A program made the position numbers and the translations under genes. The notes beneath the pieces were generated by a model. That model made no database searches. It saw only the letters and a list, made by a program, of their open reading frames with translations, and was not told the DNA's origin. A DNA stretch of 64,000 nucleotides from a virus: positions 1-64,000 of IMG/VR virus record IMGVR_UViG_3300032116_000152; one strand, 5' to 3'. Positions 53,779-62,262 of the stretch are shown one piece after another. The stretch's first letter is position 1. Each line of letters opens with the position of its first letter.

Positions 53779-55377
53779 TTAAATTGCGTTTTGTCCCTGA
53801 TTTATAAATGCTATTTGGTCAAATTCACCACCCGTAGATACTCCACCAGATGTTCCTGCTGCACTAGTGTCTACTATTGTACCACCAGTTGCCGTTCCAG
53901 TTTGTGCTGCTTCGGTCGCTGCTACGAAAGTTGGTTGTTCTTGTGGTGGTGTTACTGGTGGTTGCGTCCTTAGTTCTGCCGGTCGTTTACTAGATATTGT
54001 TCCTGTACCACTTGCTATTTCAATTTCTACAGGAATATTTGTTTCTACTCCATCTTGTAGTACTACCGCAGTTAACGGTGAAGATTGTCCTAGAATTAAG
54101 GTTGATGGTGCTACCAATCTAATACTATATTCTGTTGCACGTGTTGCGGATAATTGACCAGTTACAGAACCCGCTGATTGATTAAACGCTGTTATGTTTA
54201 TTTCACCTGGTTGCGTAACAGTAAATAGTACTTTATATGTACCGTCTGATCTAGATTGTACTGTTTGTACACCTTCTTGTGTGTTGTTTGCAGTAAACTG
54301 TACATCACCAATATTTGCTACAATACCGTTTCTGTATGTATTTGCTACAACAACTATTCTTTCACCAGTCTTAACTCTTTGTCCTGGTTGTAATACATTA
54401 CCTGCGGAGTCAGACACCGTTACTATTTGAATTGAGTTTACATCAGGTGGTAGTTGTTTGGTGTACTGAATTGTAACCTCTGCATTTTGTCCTGGTGCTA
54501 CGTAAATTTCACCACCACCAACTGGATTATAATTTACTCCTCCAGCCGTTACAACATTTGGTGTAATTGTGTAATTACCTGCTGGAATGTTGTTAAATGT
54601 CGTTGTTTGAGTTATTGATTGGTTTATACCAGATATTGTTACACTTGCTCCTATATTTCTCGTCATACCATTAACAATAACTGTTAAGTTACCTGTTGTT
54701 GGTACTGGTGCTCCTCCAACAGGAACTACAACTGCGATATTTGATGCAACAATTGATAATCCTTCGGTACCCAAATATTTGGTTGGGGTTAACAATACAG
54801 CTTTTACGTTTGCTTTTGTAACTCCAGGAGTTAACGCTTTGACAATACCAGTATTTTCGTTTATTATAAATGCACCCGCTCTATTATTTTCTAAACTCCA
54901 CCGGAATGTAGCGGGTTCCGGTACATCGTCAACATACAACACTGCACTAAACTGTGTTGTTTCGCCAACTTCGGACAAAGTAAAGTTTGTTGGTAAAATT
55001 TGTATACGAGAAATAATTTGTCTTGGAGCCTCTGGTAGTTCTGGAGCTGGAGGTGCTACTGGTATTTGTGGTATTACCACAGGATTTGCAGAAACAGCGA
55101 TGTCAAGTGAACCTTCAAGTGTTCCCGCTGGGTACACTTCTAATTGATTTGTATCGTATTCTACTGATACGGTAATACTTTCATCTGGTTGCAGCTTAAA
55201 TGCACCTGGGGTTACTACTACCCCGTCCAAATTTGATGTTATAACCGCCGATAGAATATAATTTGGTGCCGAATTTCTAGCTACAAATGTACGAGATTGT
55301 ATACTACGAGTTCTCAACTTGTAAGTATTTATCAACTGTGTTGTATCTAGTATTAAATAATCTGCCGCGTTAGCCAT
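53779..55377 (-). CDS. Multi-Ig-domain structural protein
   Basis: A 532-residue protein made of several Ig-like domains: an N-terminal one with VVVTPGAFKLQPDESITVSVEY, a Big_2-like one with RIQILPTNFTLSEVGETTQFSAVLYVDD and TGIVKALTPGVTKANV, one with NNIPAGNYTITPNV and IYVAPGQNAEVTIQY, and a Big_1-like one with TGERIVVVANTYRNG and GTYKVLFTVTQPGEINITAF. A Thr/Gly/Ala-rich tail follows. Ig-like repeats on tail proteins mediate weak surface binding. It is located between other tail-periphery genes. Confidence 0.65.
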   Translation of the reverse strand: MANAADYLILDTTQLINTYKLRTRSIQSRTFVARNSAPNYILSAVITSNLDGVVVTPGAFKLQPDESITVSVEYDTNQLEVYPAGTLEGSLDIAVSANPVVIPQIPVAPPAPELPEAPRQIISRIQILPTNFTLSEVGETTQFSAVLYVDDVPEPATFRWSLENNRAGAFIINENTGIVKALTPGVTKANVKAVLLTPTKYLGTEGLSIVASNIAVVVPVGGAPVPTTGNLTVIVNGMTRNIGASVTISGINQSITQTTTFNNIPAGNYTITPNVVTAGGVNYNPVGGGEIYVAPGQNAEVTIQYTKQLPPDVNSIQIVTVSDSAGNVLQPGQRVKTGERIVVVANTYRNGIVANIGDVQFTANNTQEGVQTVQSRSDGTYKVLFTVTQPGEINITAFNQSAGSVTGQLSATRATEYSIRLVAPSTLILGQSSPLTAVVLQDGVETNIPVEIEIASGTGTISSKRPAELRTQPPVTPPQEQPTFVAATEAAQTGTATGGTIVDTSAAGTSGGVSTGGEFDQIAFINQGQNAI

Positions 55378-55380
55378 ATA

Positions 55381-56331
55381 TTACCCCAATGCCAATGATG
55401 TTGCAAATGTGTCTGCAACCAAATTAGTTTCGTATCGTACTGTGTCTTGCGTATATAAATTTAAATTAGTATTTTTAAGGACATTATCTATTGCCTGCGT
55501 TAATAATACTGTCATCTCATCTTCTTGTAATCTATCAAATTGCTTAGAATTCTTTGTTGTTGACAACAAGGCAACCATCTCATCATAAATAGAACCAACT
55601 AAAAATTCTATAGTAAAATTTAAGTTTTCTGGAGCATCTGGTTGTAAATCTGCTAGTTGTCCTATAATGTCTGGATTTTCTGCGATAAGTTGTTCTACAA
55701 CAGTATCTATAAATCCCTGAATTGCAGTTCTTGATGTATCAATTAATGTTTCTATTTCTGGATTTATTTCTACACCAGTACCTTGTTGATTAACCCCAAG
55801 TGTATCTGCAACTAATCCTGCTGCAATTACCCGAGGAACTGATTGTTGGACAAATTCAAATAATTCACTTTGTTCTGTGGTTGTAACCGTATTGTTAGTA
55901 AATCCCAATCGTAATTCTGTTCTTGATGGTGATACTTCTTCAACAATCATTTTTGGGTCGGTGTATGATCCAATTTCATCTGAAAAAAAGTTTATAGATA
56001 CATTATAGTTTCCCGGAGGTACTAGTAAACCAAGTTCTTGTTGAACTCTGGTCATATCTATAATAACTTTTTCATCAGTAGTTCCGTCTGGTAGTGCAAT
56101 AGTTTTTGCCGATATTATTCCTGTACTTACTGGTATGACTACCGACCCTACTAGACTATTTGCTGTATCATAGAAATGCATTTCAATTGTATCGTCTGCA
56201 TCAAACCCAAATTGTCCAGGAAGTCTACCCTCCAAAATATCTTGGTCGGCATCCGATTCAGCAATACGTGATACTGGAAATGATCGTGGGTTATTAGGAA
56301 TAACCTGAACGAAATTATTTTGATTGGGCAT
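55381..56331 (-). CDS. Structural protein of the baseplate cluster
   Basis: A 316-residue protein. The N-terminal ~145 residues are a beta domain (FGFDADDTIEMHFYDTANSLVGSVVIPV, IDMTRVQQELGLLVPPGNYNVSINFFSDEIGS, RTELRLGFTNN). The rest is helical and acidic (IDTSRTAIQGFIDTVVEQLIAENPDIIGQLADL ... VLLTQAIDNVLKN), perhaps an oligomerisation stalk. The start overlaps the upstream stop (TAATG). No family recognised; context suggests a tail-associated part. Confidence 0.52.
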   Translation of the reverse strand: MPNQNNFVQVIPNNPRSFPVSRIAESDADQDILEGRLPGQFGFDADDTIEMHFYDTANSLVGSVVIPVSTGIISAKTIALPDGTTDEKVIIDMTRVQQELGLLVPPGNYNVSINFFSDEIGSYTDPKMIVEEVSPSRTELRLGFTNNTVTTTEQSELFEFVQQSVPRVIAAGLVADTLGVNQQGTGVEINPEIETLIDTSRTAIQGFIDTVVEQLIAENPDIIGQLADLQPDAPENLNFTIEFLVGSIYDEMVALLSTTKNSKQFDRLQEDEMTVLLTQAIDNVLKNTNLNLYTQDTVRYETNLVADTFATSLALG

Positions 56332-57617
56332 TAGTCACAATCCTTATTCAATATTTTTTCTAATTGTTCTGATGTTTTTCTAAGTACTTTTAGATAATCA
56401 TTTTTTCTCATCAATGTGTATCCACGAGGAATGACCAAAGCACCTGCAGCACTAGTTGCTACACCCCCAACAATACCTGCTGCTGTGGTTCCTGCTGCTG
56501 CGATTAATCCACCAGCCAATCCTCCTGTAGCTACTGTTGCAACCGCACCAACTACCGCTCCAAGAAATCCTGCACCTTTTGCAAACCCTGCAACTGCCGA
56601 TCCAAATGCTGCCAATCTACTAATTTTTACAAGTGGTTTGACACCACTTTGTGGATTTTTTAATATTGTAGTGCTTGCTTCTTGTGCAGCGATATCTTCT
56701 TTGACCAACTTTAACTTAGCTTCTGTATCTGCACGAGACACCTTACGTTCTTTCTTTTTACCAATACCACGGAATCCTTTTTTACCCTTTGCAACGGTAA
56801 TAAACTTACATTTACCATCTTCGTCAACACCAGTTTTTGTCGATTCTTCAACTGCTTGAATACCTTCATTAAGTAAATCAATTGCTTTGTTGATTGTATC
56901 AATACCTTCAATTTTATCGTTTCCAGGAACTCTTGGAAGTTTCTGGATTAAATCGTCGTATAATACTTCTGGGGTTGGGTCGATAATATCGTCTGCACCA
57001 TCGGTGACACCCGATGCGTCCGTAATACCCACTAGGTCGAGAGCAGCTAATTCATCTGCTTCTTCCGGAGTTAAGATTGCTGTTGGGTCTGGTTGTTCAG
57101 CTGGAACTGCTTCTGCTAATCCTTCTGTAATTGCATCATCAGCTTCGGCAAACAATTCTGGGTCTGCTACTTGTGCTGCGGCGGATAAATCTTCTAGTGC
57201 CATTGCTGCTTGCATTGCTGCTGCTCGTTGGTCACGAAGTTGAGTAAGTGTAGGATCTTCTGGTAGTTCTAAATCATCCACTAACTCTCTAAAAAAGTTA
57301 TCAATTGGTGCGTCAATATATACATCACTTACAACGGAAATAGGATAATATTGTGTAGCAGGTATTTCGGCGTCACCCAATGGTAATTTTACTACTGGAA
57401 TACTATTTGCTGTGTATTCTACAACACTTTGACTTGGCAATCCCAATACATCTGATTTACTTGTTGCGATTTGTCTTGGAGTAAAAAATTGTGTTTCAGC
57501 GGTAAACTGTACAACTTCGCCGGACGTTAGTGGTATACGTAATACTAAGTCTGATGACCCTGTAGTAAAATCTGTTGCTTCTACTGTTGTTTTGTTTATT
57601 GCTATCAGTTGTGCCAT
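56331..57617 (-). CDS. Structural-cluster protein with Gly-rich hydrophobic segments
   Basis: A 428-residue protein. Residues 1-110 are a beta domain (RIPLTSGEVVQFTAETQFFTPRQIATS). The middle is acidic and Ala/Asp-rich. A basic helix (GKKKERKVSRADTEAKLKLVKED) precedes a strongly hydrophobic Gly/Ala segment of about 70 residues (about 335-400: GFLGAVVGAVATVATGGLAGGLIAA ... GIVGGVATSAAGALVI), long enough for two or three membrane passages, then a helical C-terminus. Such a segment is unexpected in a baseplate cluster and could insert into the host membrane during infection. Function is unknown. Confidence 0.55.
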   Translation of the reverse strand: MAQLIAINKTTVEATDFTTGSSDLVLRIPLTSGEVVQFTAETQFFTPRQIATSKSDVLGLPSQSVVEYTANSIPVVKLPLGDAEIPATQYYPISVVSDVYIDAPIDNFFRELVDDLELPEDPTLTQLRDQRAAAMQAAMALEDLSAAAQVADPELFAEADDAITEGLAEAVPAEQPDPTAILTPEEADELAALDLVGITDASGVTDGADDIIDPTPEVLYDDLIQKLPRVPGNDKIEGIDTINKAIDLLNEGIQAVEESTKTGVDEDGKCKFITVAKGKKGFRGIGKKKERKVSRADTEAKLKLVKEDIAAQEASTTILKNPQSGVKPLVKISRLAAFGSAVAGFAKGAGFLGAVVGAVATVATGGLAGGLIAAAGTTAAGIVGGVATSAAGALVIPRGYTLMRKNDYLKVLRKTSEQLEKILNKDCD

Positions 57618-57618
57618 A

Positions 57619-58344
57619 TCAGTTTACTTCCTTGACCGAAAGTTGTCTGTCCGTTGTCATATTTTGTAGATTTGCTAACTTTTCCATATATCCTGCTCGA
57701 CGTAATAACTTAAATGTGAGATTTTCTGTCGAGAATTCTCCACCTGTATCTAATCCAGATTGTCTAAACTTACCCAACTTGTCTCTAAATTTTTCAATTT
57801 TTTTATCTAATCCAGTAAGTTGACCAGACTTATATTGATTCACTAGTTGGTCAAATATACCAACTATGTGTTTTACCTTAGTCATTACGTCTTGTTCATC
57901 GTATACTGGTGTTTCTTTTTTTGGTTCCTTAATCCATTTGTTTTTCAATACACTATACAAACCCGTTGCAACGTGAGGTGAGCTTGCATCTTCTGCATAA
58001 ACTTCGACATCATATCCCTTGATTGTGATGTCGTGCTTATCATTCCATTTTGACTTTGCTAACAAGAAAAATTGTGATAATATTTCCTTGTCTTTACCAA
58101 AATCAAATAACAAATGAAGGTCAACATCGGAGTATTGTGAGTAGTTATAGTTTGCTAAACTACCAGTAAATACAATGTCTTTGACCTTTGGTTTATTTTC
58201 GAGGTCAATACTATCGTAGAACTCCTTTGCAATCTTCATCAACGCTGCACGAATAGTTGGATTAAGCTTGTTATTAGATGTCCAGAACTCTCTATTCAAG
58301 TCTGGTTGCACCTTAAACGTTTTAATCAAATCATCGAACGACAT
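57619..58344 (-). CDS. Minimal nucleotidyltransferase (Pol beta/MNT-like)
   Basis: A 241-residue protein with the Pol-beta-superfamily signature: FTGSLANYNYSQYSDVDLH, in which G61-S62 and D73-x-D75 form the active-site loop, and DVEVYAE (E114 or D112) could supply the third carboxylate. The remainder is a helical C-terminal domain (VKHIVGIFDQLVNQYKS, KFRDKLGKF). Members transfer nucleotides to proteins, RNA or antibiotics, or act in toxin-antitoxin pairs. It is encoded between structural genes with a TAATG overlap and no adjacent HEPN partner. Substrate unknown. Confidence 0.78.
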   Translation of the reverse strand: MSFDDLIKTFKVQPDLNREFWTSNNKLNPTIRAALMKIAKEFYDSIDLENKPKVKDIVFTGSLANYNYSQYSDVDLHLLFDFGKDKEILSQFFLLAKSKWNDKHDITIKGYDVEVYAEDASSPHVATGLYSVLKNKWIKEPKKETPVYDEQDVMTKVKHIVGIFDQLVNQYKSGQLTGLDKKIEKFRDKLGKFRQSGLDTGGEFSTENLTFKLLRRAGYMEKLANLQNMTTDRQLSVKEVN

Positions 58345-59381
58345 TACTTCACCAAGAAAGTAAATATTTCTGGAATGGTGGTGGTATCCTCACTTCCGTT
58401 ATTTATTTCTAAATTTACAGCGTAGTATCTGTTTTTGTAAAGTGGTGATGTATCCAATACAAAATATGACCCAGTTGCATCACAACTCAACTTTGCAAAA
58501 CTATCTGCTGGATATATTGTTGTACCTGCTTGTCTATCAACTACACTAAAGTATGACGATGTTGGTAAATAATATCTACTCGTGTATCGTAATGTTGAAT
58601 CAAAATTTTTACGTGGATACTTATCACGTACTACAAAACGAATTTTTTCTTTTGTATTACGAATATACGTTTCTTTTGCATTCTTGGGAACAACTTCGAT
58701 ATCTGTTGTATTTGGTATTACTTTTAACGAACCAGTTGAAAATGTTGATGTGTCCCACGCAGCTTCCAAAACTGGTGCGTGGATGGTGTGTGTTTGTTTT
58801 GAGAAGAATTTGATATTTCCTTCATTTACGTAATCTGCTTCTGATGCAGATGAAAATTTAACTATAAATCCTTTAAAATCTCTATTATTAACCAACACGT
58901 CTTGCATTATGTTCGATACATCAACACGTAAATCTTGCATTGGATATTCATTTAATATAACACTGGTTGATGGTGATGCGTAATAATCACCACCCAAAAT
59001 ACTCCACGACACACCCGCTGATGCATTACTACCACTCCACGTTGCACCATCACGAGGATTTACATTTTGTTGAACGAAGTATCCACTACCTTCTATCCAC
59101 GAACCAGAAATTTCGTATATTTCTAGTTGTTGCGAATATGGCATTTTTTCTGCATTTGCAATCTTCAAGTTAAGATAAAATGATGCCGTATCTGGAATTG
59201 ATCCACTTGTTGGTAATGCAAAATTTACCAATGTACGTGCGGCACTGGCGCTATATGCTATATCTAAATCTTCTGGTTTTGCTACTTTACCTACCTCTAT
59301 AATTTCATCCAGTCCAGCGTTGTTTAGTGGATATCTTTTATAGATAGTGGTATCTGCGGATGCGGTTAATATTAATCTCAT
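58344..59381 (-). CDS. Structural protein with carbohydrate-binding-like beta domain
   Basis: A 345-residue, beta-rich protein starting MRLILTASADTTIYKRYPLNNAGLDEIIEVGK, which looks like the opening of DNRLRE/CBM-type domains (S-AD-x-TI-x ... N-G-x-x-x-L-x-V-G). Further strands include FYLNLKIANAEKMPYSQQLEIYEISGSW and DLRVDVSNIMQDVL. The second half is a separate beta domain (KEKIRFVVRDKYPRKNF, NRYYAVNLEIN). It overlaps gp6 by ATGA. A surface-binding component of the baseplate is likely but unproven. Confidence 0.6.
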   Translation of the reverse strand: MRLILTASADTTIYKRYPLNNAGLDEIIEVGKVAKPEDLDIAYSASAARTLVNFALPTSGSIPDTASFYLNLKIANAEKMPYSQQLEIYEISGSWIEGSGYFVQQNVNPRDGATWSGSNASAGVSWSILGGDYYASPSTSVILNEYPMQDLRVDVSNIMQDVLVNNRDFKGFIVKFSSASEADYVNEGNIKFFSKQTHTIHAPVLEAAWDTSTFSTGSLKVIPNTTDIEVVPKNAKETYIRNTKEKIRFVVRDKYPRKNFDSTLRYTSRYYLPTSSYFSVVDRQAGTTIYPADSFAKLSCDATGSYFVLDTSPLYKNRYYAVNLEINNGSEDTTTIPEIFTFLVK

Positions 59382-61300
59382 TGTCTTGCACTTCCTACGA
59401 TATCATCTTCTGGGTATCTAACTTCAAAGATGCATGGGTCAAGTGATGGATATACTATTCCATCAACGGTCGCGTCTGTGATGTCATAACGATATGGTTG
59501 ATAATCTCTACCATCTTTAAAGAAATACTTATTTACTATTTCTACAAAATTTACACTCTGCACTCCATCTTGTGCTTGTATTAATAGTGCTAAATCACCT
59601 AGTCTAATTGGTTGATTGATGTTCCATTTGGTACTATCGAAATACTCTTTAATTGCACCCAAACACACTGCTAATACATCTTGTATATTATAGTTTTTAT
59701 ATACAGTTATATCAAAATTTACACCAATGTTAACAATAAATGCGTCAAGAATGTTTACTTGGTCCGTTAACATTCTATATTGCGATAGATATTGTTGTAA
59801 ATTTGACTTTACCAAACTGTTTAAGGTTGTAATCTTTTTATTTTGATTATATCCAAGCACATAAAGATTAATTGCGTTTGGTTTTGGAGTATTTATTTCT
59901 TGTTGTGTTGATGTTTGCTGCGATTGTATAGTTGTCTGTGAGGCATCTGTGACTGCTAGTACTTTTGCTACTGCTCCGTATTTTGAAGGCATAGATAACA
60001 CACGTGCTTCGTAATCTCTTCTGGTAACTACACGATTTTGTGAACTGTATATTGCGAGTGCTCGTTGACGAATTTCTTCAACAGTTTCACCATCTTGACC
60101 ACCTGTTGCTGGCATTTCATTATATACTGTTACCGTTTTTACTATGTCATTAAATAAATCAGTTTCGGTTTGATTGAATTCTGTTGTTCTATTTAAAATA
60201 TTTAATTCACCAACGTTTACTATTGTTCCTGATGCAACATTACTTGCTACTCCACCACCAGAAAAATATGTAACCGTAAGTGTTGTATTTGCTGGTGCTA
60301 TACCAAAGTTATCTGTGTTCAACAAATCTGTATTACTAAGTGAAACACTTGCTAATTGTGTACCGTATTCACTATTTGCTACCTGTTGTGAATCTAGATA
60401 TACGATATCTTCTGATGCGTTTCCTCGACCAGAACCAAATATTACCTGTGTTCTTTTATCTGGTGTTAGTCGTGTGACAAATCTACGTGGAACTGTTCTG
60501 TATTTTATAGCGTATGTAGGTGCTACCGATTCACTAACACTTGAAACATAGCTTACTTCTTTGTCATCAATTATTGTATCTTGTGCTAAATAATCTACTT
60601 CATAAAATTTATATCCGTCTGCATCAACTACATCACTAATAGCTGTTACATTAACATCACCTATGGTAATTGCAGAAAATTTTTCTGGATCACCAAACGT
60701 AAATGTTTCTTGACGAACATCACCCGCAATAACTTTAACTTTTTTAGTTACTAGATACGTTACTGGTAATAATGTTGTAGAATCTAATTGTCTAGGAATT
60801 ATAGACCTGCCTGTAGGATCTGCAAAATCCACAAGTTCTGTTGTTCTAAATGACACAACATTTGGTGCCTGCGTGAAAACTGTTGAATTCCTATCTATTT
60901 TTAAAAAATATGTTGCGTCAGGAATATAACCTTCCGATGCACCTAATGCTGGTACTACTTGAGAAATTAAAACTTCTGCTGTAGCCGGTACTATTGTTTT
61001 TGGTTTATATCCTAAAGCTTGTGCTATTGTAATTACGTTTCCTTCTTCTTCAGCGTATGCTAATAAATTTTCTTTAAATGAATTATCCACATAAAACGAT
61101 AACACATCACCAACATATGCTGCCAATTCCAACATAATCATGCCTGGATTGGCTTCGTTAAAATCTGTCCACGTTGTAGGATAATAATTTTTTACAAACG
61201 TAATTAGATCACCCTTAAAGTCAGTAAATGACTTGTTGAGGTAACTTACCTCTTTGGGTGCTACTGATAGTTTATTTAATACGTGGTTGGTTGTAGCCAT
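59378..61300 (-). CDS. 6: Baseplate wedge protein (gp6-like, baseplate J family)
   Basis: A 640-residue protein (T4 gp6: 660) with the family's N-terminal motif SYLNKSFTDFKGDLITFVKNYYPTTWTDFNEANPGMIMLELAAYVGDVLSFYVDNSFKEN, shown here in overlapping fragments: FKGDLITFVKNYYP, ANPGMIMLELAAYVGDVLSF. It also has QTETDLFNDIVKT, GQDGETVEEIRQRALAIYSSQNRVVTRRDYEARVL and a C-terminal domain ending CIFEVRYPEDDI. gp6 dimers form the inner ring of wedges that senses contraction. It lies beside gp25, its known partner. Confidence 0.93.
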   Translation of the reverse strand: MATTNHVLNKLSVAPKEVSYLNKSFTDFKGDLITFVKNYYPTTWTDFNEANPGMIMLELAAYVGDVLSFYVDNSFKENLLAYAEEEGNVITIAQALGYKPKTIVPATAEVLISQVVPALGASEGYIPDATYFLKIDRNSTVFTQAPNVVSFRTTELVDFADPTGRSIIPRQLDSTTLLPVTYLVTKKVKVIAGDVRQETFTFGDPEKFSAITIGDVNVTAISDVVDADGYKFYEVDYLAQDTIIDDKEVSYVSSVSESVAPTYAIKYRTVPRRFVTRLTPDKRTQVIFGSGRGNASEDIVYLDSQQVANSEYGTQLASVSLSNTDLLNTDNFGIAPANTTLTVTYFSGGGVASNVASGTIVNVGELNILNRTTEFNQTETDLFNDIVKTVTVYNEMPATGGQDGETVEEIRQRALAIYSSQNRVVTRRDYEARVLSMPSKYGAVAKVLAVTDASQTTIQSQQTSTQQEINTPKPNAINLYVLGYNQNKKITTLNSLVKSNLQQYLSQYRMLTDQVNILDAFIVNIGVNFDITVYKNYNIQDVLAVCLGAIKEYFDSTKWNINQPIRLGDLALLIQAQDGVQSVNFVEIVNKYFFKDGRDYQPYRYDITDATVDGIVYPSLDPCIFEVRYPEDDIVGSARQ

Positions 61301-61314
61301 TTTCTATCTCAAAA

Positions 61315-61830
61315 TTAAATAGTTTGCCCGTTTGAGGTAGTTCTTCTTCCCAAAGAACTTAAAACGTTTGGGTCGGTTTGTGTGTCAAAAATATTAGAAC
61401 TCACAGTTCTACCAGAAGTAACTAATTGACCAGAAACACTAGTTCCAAGTGTTAGTTCTACCGAATCGGATGCCAATGGGTTGTTAGTAAATCCATATCT
61501 GACGTACAATATAATATAATTGTCATTTAAAAAAGTTTCTGTGTTTGTGACTTGAATTTCTTGGAGTACTAGGTATGGCATAAATCTATTTACCGCATCT
61601 AGAACATATTGTTTTGCTAAATCTTGCGTGTCACCGTTTTTTTGCTCAAACAATAATCTCCACAGGTCACACCCAAACGTTGGATTGGATACACGTTCAC
61701 CTTTTTTTGTCAAAATTAGGTTAATAAACTTTGACTTTTCATTTTCTAAAGGGTCCGTAGTAGATTGAAAATATCCACGATTGGTTCTTTGTAACGGAAG
61801 TGTTTGTCCTAGATAGACGGTTTTTGCCAT
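61315..61830 (-). CDS. 25: Baseplate wedge protein (gp25-like)
   Basis: A 171-residue protein of the GPW/gp25 family (T4 gp25: 132). The signature KSKFINLILTKKGERVSNPTFGCDLWRLLFEQ, in pieces NLILTKKGERV and PTFGCDLWRLLFE, matches the conserved L-T-x-GER-x-x-P-x-x-G-(C/S)-L-x-x-x-L-F-E core. The second half gives the VLDAVNRFMPYLVLQEIQV helix-strand. gp25 joins gp6 and gp53 and contacts the first sheath ring. The extra ~40 C-terminal residues are polar (TSGRTVSSNIFDTQTD). Confidence 0.93.
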   Translation of the reverse strand: MAKTVYLGQTLPLQRTNRGYFQSTTDPLENEKSKFINLILTKKGERVSNPTFGCDLWRLLFEQKNGDTQDLAKQYVLDAVNRFMPYLVLQEIQVTNTETFLNDNYIILYVRYGFTNNPLASDSVELTLGTSVSGQLVTSGRTVSSNIFDTQTDPNVLSSLGRRTTSNGQTI

Positions 61831-61831
61831 A

Positions 61832-62179
61832 CTACTTACTCAATCCCATCTTTTTCATCAAAGCGCTGTAGTCTTTGGTAATGGCCTCTACCGCTGGTTG
61901 CACTGATGGGTTGTTTAAGTCTAAACCCTGTGGAATATTTTCTGGTAATCTTATATTACTGGTTGTTGCCGAAATGGTGTCACCGTGACGTTCCAATCCC
62001 ATCATCGCAGCCAACTTTGAACGGTCAAACTTTGGCTTACTTGGGGGCGCAACAGTTTCGTTAACTTGTTGTGTACCCTTGATTTGTGCCACAGCTTCAC
62101 CCAAAATGTCAGGAAGAATTCTATTGACTTCTTCTTCGACTATTGTTCTGATGTATGCTTTTAGTAATGTTTTGTCCAT
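61832..62179 (-). CDS. Small helical protein upstream of gp25
   Basis: A 115-residue protein with an N-terminal charged helix (MDKTLLKAYIRTIVEEEVNRILPDIL), a Pro/Ser/Thr linker, and a C-terminal part KLAAMMGLERHGDTIS and VEAITKDYSALMKKMGLSK. It precedes gp25 by one base and may be a wedge-associated or assembly factor; no family recognised. A variant promoter-like box lies upstream. Confidence 0.5.
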   Translation of the reverse strand: MDKTLLKAYIRTIVEEEVNRILPDILGEAVAQIKGTQQVNETVAPPSKPKFDRSKLAAMMGLERHGDTISATTSNIRLPENIPQGLDLNNPSVQPAVEAITKDYSALMKKMGLSK

Positions 62180-62216
62180 TTGTCTCTCCTGATAAAAATA
62201 ACCGATTTAGCCCCTC

Positions 62217-62226
62217 TATTTAAATA
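62217..62226 (-). promoter_or_regulatory. Variant late-promoter-like box GATATTTAAATAG
   Basis: The sense strand reads TTTTTGATATTTAAATAGAGGGG, about 37 bases before the start at 62179, in an 83-base gap. It keeps ATATTTA but ends in A rather than TA. Weaker than others. Confidence 0.35.
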
Positions 62227-62262
62227 TCAAAAATATATGATTTAGAACGATTTAGACCGTTT

